From positions 1 through 29,246 of the forward strand of contig JAZRVV010000025.1 of the NCBI GenBank assembly GCA_045599345.1: 29,246 nt of DNA, given 5' to 3'. Position numbers and translations under genes: made by a program. This DNA comes from UBA1227 sp045599345 (GTDB lineage Bacteria; Bacillota; Clostridia; Oscillospirales; Acutalibacteraceae). Below are positions 1 through 7,353 of the stretch, piece by piece; position 1 is the stretch's first letter; each line of letters opens with the position of its first letter. A model generated the notes under the pieces. It had not been told where the DNA came from and made no database searches. It saw only the letters and a program-made list of their open reading frames with translations.

Positions 1-28
1 TAGAATTATGCCACAAAGGAGACAAGTA

Positions 29-904
29 ATGGAGTATTTACAGTCGATTATTTTAGGTGCTGTTCAGGGACTCACTGAATTTTTACCAATATCAAGCAGT
101 GGTCACCTCACAATCTTTCAGCATTTGATGGGAATAAACGGAGAGGGCTCTTTGGCTCTTGAGGTTTTCCTTCACATAGGTACGTTGATTGCTGTTATCG
201 CAGTCTACTACAAAACCTTCCTTGATATGATTAAGGAAATGGGACGTTTTATCAGGGATTTGTTTACTGGCAAACTCAAAGGACAAAAGCCAACAGAGGA
301 TAGGCACATGCTCTATATGTTTGTAATAACTTGCGTGCCACTCCTCGTAATCATTTGCCCAATAGGCAATGATATGAAGGTTAAGGATTTGGCTGAAATG
401 ATTACTGGCAGCCATGCAGCACTCCTTGTTGTTGGTATCGCTCTGCTCATAACAAGTGCACTTCTTTTTTATGGTACTTATGTGTCCAGACATAAGGACA
501 ACATCCGTGGTAGAGTTGAGATTAAGGACGCTATCGTTATCGGCTTGACACAGCTTGTTTCAGCAATGCTCCCAGGACTTTCACGTTCTGGTTCAACAAT
601 CTCTGCTGGTATGATCAGTGGCGTTGAGAAAAACTACATGGTTCGCTACTCGTTCGTACTTGGTACACCTGCTATAATTGCTGCCACCATTTTGGAATTC
701 AAGGGACTCCTTGAAGAGGGCACAGAATTGGCAATTAGCGCAGGCCCTATTGTTGTTGGCATCATTGTTGCAGCAATAGTTGGCGTGCTCAGTATCAAGC
801 TTCTTGAAAGGCTTGTTAAAACAGATAAATTTATCGTATTTGGATACTACTGTTTAATTGTTGGTGCAATTGCAACAGTATTCGGCATCATTGAATTAGT
901 TTAA
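29..904 (+). CDS. uppP: Undecaprenyl-diphosphate phosphatase (UppP/BacA family)
   Basis: Integral membrane phosphatase that dephosphorylates undecaprenyl pyrophosphate to regenerate the lipid carrier for peptidoglycan and other envelope polymers; this is the bacitracin-resistance protein family. The N-terminal motif GLTEFLPISSSGH and the second motif PGLSRSGST, both family signatures that form the active site with Glu and Ser/Arg residues, are intact. About seven or eight hydrophobic segments span the protein, and 291 residues is normal for the family. The open frame begins at base 8, but the ribosome site AAAGGAG at 15-21 lies eight bases before the ATG at 29, so I chose that start. ftsK follows after 13 bases, so the two are probably co-transcribed. 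The promoter lies outside the window. Confidence 0.95.
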   Translation: MEYLQSIILGAVQGLTEFLPISSSGHLTIFQHLMGINGEGSLALEVFLHIGTLIAVIAVYYKTFLDMIKEMGRFIRDLFTGKLKGQKPTEDRHMLYMFVITCVPLLVIICPIGNDMKVKDLAEMITGSHAALLVVGIALLITSALLFYGTYVSRHKDNIRGRVEIKDAIVIGLTQLVSAMLPGLSRSGSTISAGMISGVEKNYMVRYSFVLGTPAIIAATILEFKGLLEEGTELAISAGPIVVGIIVAAIVGVLSIKLLERLVKTDKFIVFGYYCLIVGAIATVFGIIELV

Positions 905-917
905 GAGGTGACAATAT

Positions 918-3431
918 ATGGCTAACGCTCCAAAGAAGGGCACAACTAAGAAGGCGCCAGCAAGCAGTGCTCAGAAAAAGCCAGCACCAAAAAAGAATAC
1001 TCAAAATGGCAAGATGTACATTGAGAAGGAGAGGTCAAAGGAGGCTGCGCGTCAGCGCAATGCGATTATCCTTTTCGCAGTTTCCGCCTTTATTCTCTGT
1101 GTAACACTGATACCTGGCGGCAATGTTTGGGCTGCACTCCAAGGTGTAATATTTGGCCTCTTTGGCGTATGCTCATTTGTATGGCCTTTCGTACTTATGT
1201 ACTTGGCTGTAATGCTTTCGCTTGACAAGCCAATAGGCAACCTCAAATTTACTGTGACCGTTGCATCGATCCTTGTGGTACTTATCAGTGGCGCAGTATA
1301 CATCTTCTCTTGCCAAGAGGAAATTACTTGCTGGGCTGATTTTTGGCTCGGTATCAAGGATTCATATATGCTTGGTAAGGCTTCATCAAATGGTGGCGCA
1401 ATTGGCGCCATCGTAGGCGGAGTTCTCCTTTGGCTCTTTGGTTCAAAGGTGCCATCAGCAATCACAATTATCATTCTTTGCTTCGTATTCTTGATGCTTG
1501 TAACAGGCACAACTTTAGTTGGCTTCTTCAAGTCAATGTGGAAGCCTGTTGAGGTAGGAGGCAAGGCGGCTGCTGACGGATATGAGAACACCCGTCGTGT
1601 AATCGAGGAGCACCGTGAGCAGAAGAAATTTAATCCAAACGTTGACCTAGGACCTGAGTTCGTTGACCCGGATGCACCAGCACCAGAGCCAAAGCGAACT
1701 CAGCAGAAGAAAAAGCTCAAGGAAGCACCAGTTGTTCCTGATGAGGAGCTTGATCTTGAGCCAATTAAACCAATTGACCTTTCAACAAAAGAGGAGAAAC
1801 CATCGGTTCTCCTTGATGACATAATCAAAAAGGCTGCTGCGCAGAGCCAGCCAAAGGTGGAGGAGAAAGAGGTTGAAGAGCCTACTCTTGCAGAGCATGA
1901 CGAGACTGAAACTAACCCATACAAGTTCCCACCACTTACTTGTCTTTCTGCTCCAAAGCTCAACATGTCAGGTGACTCTGAATCCGAGATGAAGGACAAC
2001 GCAGAAAAGCTCATCTCTGTACTCAAGAGCTTTGGCGTTGAGACAACGCTCGTAGATATCTGTCGCGGACCGTCAGTTACAAGGTACGAACTTGCGCCAG
2101 CACAGGGCGTTCGCATCAGCAAGATTACAGGCCTTGCTGATGACATCGCGCTCAGCCTTGCTGCAACAAGCATCCGTATTGAGGCTCCGATACCAGGCAA
2201 GGCTGCCGTAGGTATCGAGATACCAAACCAGGGACGCGACGCTATAAATCTCCGTGAAATCCTTGAGTCCAAGGAGTATCAAGACAGGGTTAAAAAGAGC
2301 AAGCTCACAGTAGCTCTTGGTCGTGGTATCACAGGTGAGGTTCAGACAATGGATATTGCCAAGATGCCTCACATCCTTGTTGCAGGTACAACTGGTTCAG
2401 GTAAATCAGTATGTATGAATGGCATGATTTTATCCATTCTCTACAACGCAAATCCTGACGAAGTTAAATTTGTAATGATAGACCCTAAATCTGTTGAACT
2501 TACAGGATATAACGGTCTTCCACATATGCTTATCCCAGTAGTAACTGACCCTAAGAAGGCATCTGGTGCCCTTGCATGGGCAGTTAAGGAGATGCTCAAT
2601 CGATACAAGGCATTCTCAGAGAACAACGTACGTGACATCGCTGGATACAATGAGCTATCCCTCATGGATCCAGACAAGAAACCGATGCCACAGATTGTCA
2701 TCTTTATCGATGAGTTTGCAGACCTCATGATGGCTGCTGCTAAGGACGTTGAGGACTCTGTTTGCCGTCTTGCACAGATGGCTCGTGCGGCTGGTATGCA
2801 CCTTGTAATTGCAACCCAGTCACCACGTGTTGACGTAATCACCGGCCTTATCAAAGCCAACATTCCAAGCCGTCTTGCACTCAAGGTTTCAAATGGCACC
2901 GACTCACGTATCATCCTTGATATGATGGGTGCCGAGAAGCTCCTTGGTAACGGCGATATGCTCTTTAACCCAGTTGGTGCTTCAAACCCAATTCGTATTC
3001 AGGGTTGCTATGTACCTGATAACGAGATCAAGAGCGTAATTGATTTCATCAAGGCACAGAATAATGAGACGACATACAGCGAGAGCGTAATGGAGGAAAT
3101 CGAGCGACATGCAACTGCCGCTGAGGGCTCCAAGAAGGCCGCTATCGATGGCCCAGGAGGCGAGGATGACGGAGACGCACTCCTTCCACAGGCAATCGAG
3201 GCAGTAGTAACAGCAGGCCAGGCTTCCACTACACTCATCCAGCGTAAACTCAAGGTTGGTTATGCACGTGCAGCGCGCATTGTTGATGAGCTTGAGGAGC
3301 GTGGCATAGTAGGTCCATTTGAGGGCTCCAAGCCACGTCAGGTGCTCATCACCAAGAACCAGTGGCTTGAGATGAATGCTATGGCAGCTGACGCTGCCCC
3401 AGCACAGCAGGAGAACCCAGCTGAAGAATAG
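918..3431 (+). CDS. ftsK: DNA translocase FtsK/SpoIIIE
   Basis: Septum-anchored hexameric dsDNA pump that clears chromosome arms from the division septum, or moves DNA into the forespore in sporulating relatives. The basic N-terminus is followed by about four membrane segments (residues roughly 50-205), an acidic and proline-rich linker (about 230-335), and the RecA-like motor. Walker A is GTTGSGKS near residue 490 and Walker B is IVIFIDEFADLM near 595. The C-terminal gamma winged-helix domain, which reads oriented KOPS/SRS-type sequences, is visible as ASTTLIQRKLKVGYARAARI near residue 770. The length of 837 residues is typical. The ribosome site AGAGGTG precedes the ATG. A strong terminator follows four bases after the stop. 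Whether it is SpoIIIE or FtsK/SftA in role cannot be decided from this window. Confidence 0.96.
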   Translation: MANAPKKGTTKKAPASSAQKKPAPKKNTQNGKMYIEKERSKEAARQRNAIILFAVSAFILCVTLIPGGNVWAALQGVIFGLFGVCSFVWPFVLMYLAVMLSLDKPIGNLKFTVTVASILVVLISGAVYIFSCQEEITCWADFWLGIKDSYMLGKASSNGGAIGAIVGGVLLWLFGSKVPSAITIIILCFVFLMLVTGTTLVGFFKSMWKPVEVGGKAAADGYENTRRVIEEHREQKKFNPNVDLGPEFVDPDAPAPEPKRTQQKKKLKEAPVVPDEELDLEPIKPIDLSTKEEKPSVLLDDIIKKAAAQSQPKVEEKEVEEPTLAEHDETETNPYKFPPLTCLSAPKLNMSGDSESEMKDNAEKLISVLKSFGVETTLVDICRGPSVTRYELAPAQGVRISKITGLADDIALSLAATSIRIEAPIPGKAAVGIEIPNQGRDAINLREILESKEYQDRVKKSKLTVALGRGITGEVQTMDIAKMPHILVAGTTGSGKSVCMNGMILSILYNANPDEVKFVMIDPKSVELTGYNGLPHMLIPVVTDPKKASGALAWAVKEMLNRYKAFSENNVRDIAGYNELSLMDPDKKPMPQIVIFIDEFADLMMAAAKDVEDSVCRLAQMARAAGMHLVIATQSPRVDVITGLIKANIPSRLALKVSNGTDSRIILDMMGAEKLLGNGDMLFNPVGASNPIRIQGCYVPDNEIKSVIDFIKAQNNETTYSESVMEEIERHATAAEGSKKAAIDGPGGEDDGDALLPQAIEAVVTAGQASTTLIQRKLKVGYARAARIVDELEERGIVGPFEGSKPRQVLITKNQWLEMNAMAADAAPAQQENPAEE

Positions 3432-3434
3432 ATT

Positions 3435-3463
3435 AAAAGGCAACCCAAGCGGTTGCCTTTTTT
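3435..3463 (+). terminator. Intrinsic terminator of uppP-ftsK
   Basis: AAAAGGCAACC (3435-3445) pairs with GGTTGCCTTTT (3451-3461) around the loop CAAGC, giving an 11-bp stem that runs directly into six or seven T residues. It starts four bases after the ftsK stop codon. Confidence 0.93.
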
Positions 3464-3489
3464 CTCGGTTTCTGCCGGTCAAACGTAGT

Positions 3490-3524
3490 GCGAACATGCG
3501 GAACATCGCAGTTCGCTGTTTTTT
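3490..3524 (+). terminator. Second terminator-like hairpin
   Basis: GCGAAC (3490-3495) pairs with GTTCGC (3511-3516). Inside it TGCG (3497-3500) pairs with CGCA (3507-3510) with a single bulged A on each side, and six T residues follow at 3519-3524. It may be a back-up terminator for ftsK or the end of a short unannotated transcript. I find no gene between 3464 and 3651. Confidence 0.6.
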
Positions 3525-3559
3525 GTCTATTTTGTACACCATACCCTTCAAAAATGGGT

Positions 3560-3588
3560 ACGAGCGGTAGCGTTTTCAGGACGAACGG
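3560..3588 (-). repeat. Tandem ACCRYTCGT motif pair, copy C
   Basis: Read on the minus strand, TACCGTTCGT is followed 21 bases later by TACCGCTCGT. The same pair, with 21-22 base spacing, occurs at 12206-12235 and 12568-12596. Two direct half-sites two helical turns apart fit a protein-binding site. Here the pair is inverted relative to the other copies and lies about 65 bases upstream of the first PBECR-type gene. A TACCC/GGGTA hairpin abuts it at 3543-3561. Confidence 0.5.
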
Positions 3589-3617
3589 TAGGGCATGTAG
3601 AAAATGTCTTGAAAGTA

Positions 3618-3645
3618 TTGATATAATAATATTCTTAGCTATAAT
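3618..3645 (+). promoter_or_regulatory. Candidate promoter of the first PBECR-type gene
   Basis: TTGATA (3618-3623), a 16-base spacer and TATAAT (3640-3645). Only six bases separate the -10 box from the ATG at 3652 and there is no Shine-Dalgarno sequence, so a transcript from this promoter would be leaderless or nearly so. A second TATAAT at 3622-3627 lacks a clear -35 box but would give a short leader. Confidence 0.45.
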
Positions 3646-3651
3646 TTCCCT

Positions 3652-4053
3652 ATGAGATATTTACTTTTTCAACCGCTTTATAGGAAAATTTGCGAATTAG
3701 ACCCGAAGTTGTTGGGTGGTAGGTTTGGAAACTTACAAACTAATGACGTAATCCTTATGCATGAACGACTTAAACATGTGAAATCAGCTCATATAGAGGA
3801 CTACAAATTATTTTCCAAGTCTTTAAAAACAGTTATTGTTGATCCAGATTATGTCATCGAAGATAAAACTCATCGTGGAACGGTATATTATGTAAAACGA
3901 TTGTCCAATAGCAATGTAAATGTAGTCGTTAGATTGGCATTGTCGTCTGACAAGAACGGGCGAAAGAATTCAATAATGACTTTCTTTAGAATAAGGGAAT
4001 CTAATCTAGCAAAAATGATTAATAAAAACAGCGTTATTTACAAGAAAGTGTAA
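3652..4053 (+). CDS. PBECR-type (barnase/EndoU/colicin-E5-D/RelE-like) nuclease-fold protein, toxin candidate A
   Basis: A 133-residue protein that I match by pattern to the PBECR nuclease-fold families, small RNase-like domains found in phage proteins, polymorphic toxins and stand-alone genes. Visible features are a central segment with LKHVKSAH, then PDYVIED, an aromatic/basic strand GTVYYVKR, a strand VVVRLAL and a C-terminal helix ending in VIYKK. It is a remote homologue of the protein at 12651-13049, sharing the order [hK..H]-[PDY(V/I)]-[h..VVLRL]-[I.YK]. The base composition is AT-rich with AGA, TTA and ATA codons, unlike ftsK next door, which suggests acquisition. No Shine-Dalgarno sequence precedes the ATG. 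No antitoxin gene flanks it; instead a structured RNA starts about 20 bases after the stop, from a promoter whose -35 box lies in its last codons. RNase activity and toxicity are inferred from fold family and context only. Confidence 0.6.
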   Translation: MRYLLFQPLYRKICELDPKLLGGRFGNLQTNDVILMHERLKHVKSAHIEDYKLFSKSLKTVIVDPDYVIEDKTHRGTVYYVKRLSNSNVNVVVRLALSSDKNGRKNSIMTFFRIRESNLAKMINKNSVIYKKV

Positions 4054-4065
4054 ATATGTTAACAT
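4037..4065 (+). promoter_or_regulatory. Promoter of the tandem structured RNA, overlapping the toxin-gene end
   Basis: TTTACA (4037-4042), a 17-base spacer and TAACAT (4060-4065). The -35 box is formed by the codons for the C-terminal Ile-Tyr-Lys of the upstream protein. The arrangement is repeated at the second locus, where the -10 box is a perfect TATAAT. The predicted start is near 4072, just upstream of the outer stem. Confidence 0.55.
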
Positions 4066-4074
4066 ACAGGTGAT

Positions 4075-4158
4075 AAGTACTTTGAAGTAGAGATTGTGCT
4101 GCTACGCACCCTTTGGGTCAAAAGAAATGTGGGAAGGGGCACACCCACCAGAGTACTT
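4075..4158 (+). ncRNA. PBECR-associated kissing-loop RNA, copy 1
   Basis: Outer stem P1: AAGTACTTTG (4075-4084) with CAGAGTACTT (4149-4158). Hairpin P2: GTAG (4087-4090) with CTAC (4102-4105). A small hairpin ACCC-TTT-GGGT follows (about 4108-4118). Hairpin P3: GTGGG (4129-4133) with CCCAC (4144-4148), with a 10-base loop. The P2 loop bases TGTGCT (4095-4100) pair with GGCACA (4138-4143) in the P3 loop, a six-pair kissing interaction. The same architecture with compensatory changes occurs in copies 2 and 3. I do not recognise it as a known RNA family, and I could not search Rfam. Confidence 0.7.
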
Positions 4159-4168
4159 GCAATAATTG

Positions 4169-4250
4169 GTGCTTTGAAGTAGAGATTGTGCTGCTATTAC
4201 ACCCTTGTGGTTATAAAGAGATGTGGGAAGGGGCACACCCACCAAAGCAC
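4169..4250 (+). ncRNA. PBECR-associated kissing-loop RNA, copy 2 (tandem)
   Basis: Second unit, 92 bases downstream of copy 1. P1: GTGCTTTG (4169-4176) with CAAAGCAC (4243-4250), perfect although both arms differ from copy 1. P2 starts with GTAG (4179-4182) and pairs with CTAT (4194-4197). The small hairpin is ACC-CTTGT-GGT. P3 is GTGGG (4223-4227) with CCCAC (4238-4242). The kissing bases TGTGCT (4187-4192) and GGCACA (4232-4237) are the same as in copy 1. Duplication in tandem resembles the repeat antitoxin RNAs of type III toxin-antitoxin loci, although those lie upstream of the toxin and have shorter units. Confidence 0.7.
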
Positions 4251-4261
4251 TTAAATAACTG

Positions 4262-4297
4262 GGATTTGGGCTTTGTGTCCACATCCTTATTTTTTTA
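4262..4297 (+). terminator. Terminator of the tandem structured RNA
   Basis: GGAT (4262-4265) pairs with ATCC (4283-4286), and TGG (4267-4269) with CCA (4279-4281), around a 7-9 base loop; a T-rich tract follows at 4288-4297. The stem is imperfect, so some read-through into the radical SAM gene is possible. No separate promoter for that gene is evident. Confidence 0.55.
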
Positions 4298-4321
4298 TCA
4301 ATTAGTAAAGGAGGGTCAACA

Positions 4322-6160
4322 GTGTTCTTGCCAGTGTGTAAAAGGAATCTAGATGAGCGAGGATGGGCAGATGTCGACTTTGTCTATGTAAATGGCGACG
4401 CCTATGTTGACCATCCGAGCTTTGGCGCGGCGATAATATGCCGCGTGCTAGAAAAAGAGGGCTACAGGGTAGCCATGCTTGCGCAACCGAACTGTAAAAC
4501 CACGGATGATTTTCAGCGCTTTGGAGAGCCACGTCTTGGCTTCCTTGTAAGCGCAGGAAATATCGACTCCATGGTTGCGCATTATACGGTTGCGAAGAAG
4601 CCACGCACAACCGATGCGTATTCGCCTGGCGGCAAGATGGGCAAGCGCCCTGACAGGGCAGTAATTACTTACTGCCAGCAAATCAGAAAAGCATACCCAA
4701 ATGCCAATATAATCATAGGTGGCATAGAGGCGTCACTACGCCGTTTTGCCCACTATGATTACTGGGATGATAGGGTACTCCCATCAATCCTCTTAGAGTC
4801 GGGCGCAGACCTCTTGAGCTATGGTATGGGCGAGAGGTCTATATCTCAAATAGCCCATAAACTTGATAAAGGTATACCAATTGATCAAATCACAGATATC
4901 AAAGGCACTTGTTACTTAACTGAACCAAAGAACACACCACTTATGGGTGCTGAGTGTCCAAGCCTTGATAACTGTATCAGTAGTAAAAAGGAATATGCAG
5001 TATCCTGTCGTATACAGCAGGATGAGCAGGACCACATCCGTGGCAAGCTAATTAAGCAACGACACGGCGACAAGATGCTCATCCAAAACCCTCCAATGGA
5101 ACCGCTAACCACGGAGGAATTTGATGCAATATATGACCTGCCATATGAGTACACATATCATCCAATGTACGAGCCACAGGGTGGAGTACCAGCAATTGAG
5201 GAAGTGAAGTTCTCAATCACTCACAACCGTGGTTGCTTTGGTGGATGTAATTTCTGTGCAATACAGCTTCACCAGGGAAGATTCATGAGCAAGCGCTCCA
5301 AGGAATCAATCCTAAGGGAAGCAAGATTGATGACAGAAATGGATGGCTTTAAAGGATACATCCATGACGTAGGAGGCCCTACGGCAAACTTTAGAAACCC
5401 TAGTTGTGAAAAGCAGAAAACTGATGGCTTGTGCAAGGGCAAGAAGTGTCTCGCACCGACACCATGCAAGAACCTTGTTGCAGACCACAGTGAATATGAT
5501 GAAATACTCACAGAACTCAGGAATTTACCAAAGGTAAAGAAGGTATTTATCCGTTCGGGTATTCGATATGATTACCTCCTTGAGGATAAAAACAATGAGT
5601 TCGTGAAAGACTTGGTTAAATATCATGTCAGCGGTCAACTCCGTGTTGCGCCAGAGCACTGCAGTGAATCAGTGCTTGACCTCATGGGCAAGCAACATAT
5701 CGGTTCATACGACCGCTTCTCCAAGATGTACTTTGCACTCAGCGATGATGCAAACAAGGAACAATACCTTGTTCCTTACCTCATGTCCAGTCATCCAGGT
5801 GCAACACTTGATGATGCGATAGAACTAGCTCTCTTCCTTAAAAAGAGGAGGATAAGACCGGAACAGGTTCAGGATTTCTATCCAACTCCTGGAACAATCT
5901 CAACCTGTATGTTCTACACAGAGCTAGATCCATACACGATGCAGAACGTGTATGTTGCAAAGAACCCACACGAGAAGACACTTCAGCGTGCTCTTCTTCA
6001 GTATTACAATCCAAAATTTTCGGATCGTGTCAGAGAAGCACTTATCAAAGCAGGTCGACAAGACCTCATCGGTAACGGTCCAAATTGCCTCATAAATAGC
6101 AACCGCCCAACTACAACAAAGAGGGCGGACAGCTATGGCAAAAAAAAGAAAAAACGTTAA
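4322..6160 (+). CDS. YgiQ family radical SAM protein (UPF0313)
   Basis: Radical S-adenosylmethionine enzyme of the YgiQ family, whose substrate is not established. The [4Fe-4S] motif CxxxCxxC is Cys305, Cys309 and Cys312 in NRGCFGGCNFC. The N-terminal part has the family features FGAAIICRVLE, IIGGIEASLRRFAHYDYWDD (residues about 131-150) and YGMGERSI, and the C-terminal region contains PGTISTCMFYTELDP and a Lys-rich tail. The length of 612 residues is usual. The start is GTG at 4322, chosen because AAAGGAGG sits eight bases upstream. The last 26 bases overlap the start of the next gene, implying translational coupling. Confidence 0.92.
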   Translation: MFLPVCKRNLDERGWADVDFVYVNGDAYVDHPSFGAAIICRVLEKEGYRVAMLAQPNCKTTDDFQRFGEPRLGFLVSAGNIDSMVAHYTVAKKPRTTDAYSPGGKMGKRPDRAVITYCQQIRKAYPNANIIIGGIEASLRRFAHYDYWDDRVLPSILLESGADLLSYGMGERSISQIAHKLDKGIPIDQITDIKGTCYLTEPKNTPLMGAECPSLDNCISSKKEYAVSCRIQQDEQDHIRGKLIKQRHGDKMLIQNPPMEPLTTEEFDAIYDLPYEYTYHPMYEPQGGVPAIEEVKFSITHNRGCFGGCNFCAIQLHQGRFMSKRSKESILREARLMTEMDGFKGYIHDVGGPTANFRNPSCEKQKTDGLCKGKKCLAPTPCKNLVADHSEYDEILTELRNLPKVKKVFIRSGIRYDYLLEDKNNEFVKDLVKYHVSGQLRVAPEHCSESVLDLMGKQHIGSYDRFSKMYFALSDDANKEQYLVPYLMSSHPGATLDDAIELALFLKKRRIRPEQVQDFYPTPGTISTCMFYTELDPYTMQNVYVAKNPHEKTLQRALLQYYNPKFSDRVREALIKAGRQDLIGNGPNCLINSNRPTTTKRADSYGKKKKKR

Positions 6161-6986
6161 AATAATAAAACGAACAACAGCCGCTATATTTATCATCCTA
6201 ACGCTGGCAATTACGTACCTACCATTGCCAGTGACGTGGGACGATATATATGCGGCTGTTGGTCTTAGGTTGCCAAAAGGCAACCTGGACCTCCTTGACC
6301 TTACAATCATCTTTATTGATGTCGGTCAAGGAGACAGTATCCTCATTCATTCAGACACCACCAATATCCTCATAGATACTGGCCCAGAGGGCAATGCTCA
6401 AAACATCAAAAACACACTAAATCAATTTGATGTTACAGAAATCAACTATTTAATCATCACACACCAGCATGATGACCACATTGGCTCACTTGAACAGCTT
6501 AGAAGACTCATCCCAATAGACAATGAAATCATCCCAGAACAAAATGCAAAAATGTCAGGAATGAGTCAAACGTTCAACGATATAACTCTTGAATTCTTAG
6601 GGCCAATTTACATAAGTGATAATCTCAACAACATGTCGCTTGTCATCAAACTGACCTATAAAAACAAAACTTTCCTATTTATGGCCGACGCAGAGTCAGA
6701 GGAGGAGGCAAACCTCATTAGGCAATATAATCAAGGCCTAAAGGCAGACGTCCTCAAGGTCGGCCATCACGGCTCGGACAGTTCGTCGAGCCTTGACTTT
6801 CTCACGCTCGTGCAGCCGCAATATGCCGTCATTTCGGTCGGCAAGGATAACGACTATGGCCACCCACATGGGGCAACGCTAAACGCGCTCCAAGAAGTGG
6901 GTGCCAAAGTCTTTCGCACCGACCGCGACGGCACTATTCTTTGCACGACCGATGGTGAGAAAATCATCTTTCACAGGCTTGAATAG
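6135..6986 (+). CDS. ComEC-like metallo-beta-lactamase-fold hydrolase, membrane-anchored
   Basis: Resembles the C-terminal MBL domain of the competence protein ComEC/Rec2, without the channel domain. A Lys/Arg-rich N-terminus and one hydrophobic segment (about residues 14-32) suggest an anchored or exported protein. The fold starts with FIDVGQGDSILI (about 60-71). Metal-ligand motifs are HQHDDH (His110, His112, Asp114, His115), Asp185 in FMADAE, and GHHGSD (about 210-215); all expected ligands are present. Stand-alone proteins of this type are usually annotated as MBL-fold hydrolases, possibly nucleases. The gene overlaps the upstream radical SAM gene by 26 bases. The composition shifts to GC-rich codons after about base 6740. 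A direct role in DNA uptake is unproven, although a type IV pilus locus lies downstream. Confidence 0.85.
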   Translation: MAKKRKNVKIIKRTTAAIFIILTLAITYLPLPVTWDDIYAAVGLRLPKGNLDLLDLTIIFIDVGQGDSILIHSDTTNILIDTGPEGNAQNIKNTLNQFDVTEINYLIITHQHDDHIGSLEQLRRLIPIDNEIIPEQNAKMSGMSQTFNDITLEFLGPIYISDNLNNMSLVIKLTYKNKTFLFMADAESEEEANLIRQYNQGLKADVLKVGHHGSDSSSSLDFLTLVQPQYAVISVGKDNDYGHPHGATLNALQEVGAKVFRTDRDGTILCTTDGEKIIFHRLE

Positions 6987-7018
6987 TAAAAACCGAAATG
7001 ATATAATTATGGCATAAT
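6979..7018 (+). promoter_or_regulatory. Promoter and operator-like palindrome of the type II toxin-antitoxin pair
   Basis: TTGAAT (6979-6984), a 17-base spacer and TATAAT (7002-7007). The imperfect palindrome ATTATGGCATAAT (7006-7018) overlaps the -10 box and start site, the usual place for autoregulation by a Phd/YefM antitoxin. The -35 box overlaps the end of the preceding gene. Confidence 0.65.
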
Positions 7019-7044
7019 AATGTACAAAACAGAGGTGCACATAT

Positions 7045-7353
7045 ATGTCAAAAAATATCATTCCAATTACAGATCTTAGAAATACAACAGAAATTTCGAA
7101 AATGTGTCACGAGGTTAATGAGCCTATCTACGTGACCAAGAATGGATATGGAGATTTAGTTATTATGAGTACAGAAACTCTTGAAATATACGAAACAAAA
7201 TTGAGAGATTTAGAAGAAACAGTGCGCGTTCTTCAATCAGAACTTGAGTTTGCTAAAACAGGTATAGCTTATGATGCTAGAGACCTCCTTCCAAAGTTGA
7301 AGGAGGAAGCATTTAATGAAGTATACGGTGCTAATTCAAGAAGTAGCAAGTAA
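7045..7353 (+). CDS. Phd/YefM-like antitoxin
   Basis: 102 residues. The N-terminal region IIPITDLRNTTEISKMCHEV, followed by EPIYVTKNGYGDLVIMS, is the Phd/YefM DNA-binding fold, in which the antitoxin dimer binds its own operator. A helical, charged C-terminal part (about 50-102, ETKLRDLEETVRVLQSELEF) would wrap and neutralise the toxin. The ribosome site AGAGGTG is in front of the ATG. Its 3' end overlaps the toxin gene by 38 bases, a normal coupling in these pairs. Confidence 0.85.
   Translation: MSKNIIPITDLRNTTEISKMCHEVNEPIYVTKNGYGDLVIMSTETLEIYETKLRDLEETVRVLQSELEFAKTGIAYDARDLLPKLKEEAFNEVYGANSRSSK

Noticed and set aside
3652..4053. PBECR-type gene as half of a type II protein toxin-antitoxin pair.
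   Set aside because: No convincing reading frame with a ribosome site lies within 300 bases on either strand at either locus.
4075..4297. The tandem RNA as a riboswitch controlling the radical SAM gene at 4322.
   Set aside because: The third copy (13066-13155) ends in a strong terminator and the next gene is convergent, so it has no downstream target; the constant neighbour is the upstream PBECR-type gene.
4102..4352. Short reading frames on both strands over the tandem RNA.
   Set aside because: They lie across the RNA stems, lack ribosome sites and differ between the RNA copies.
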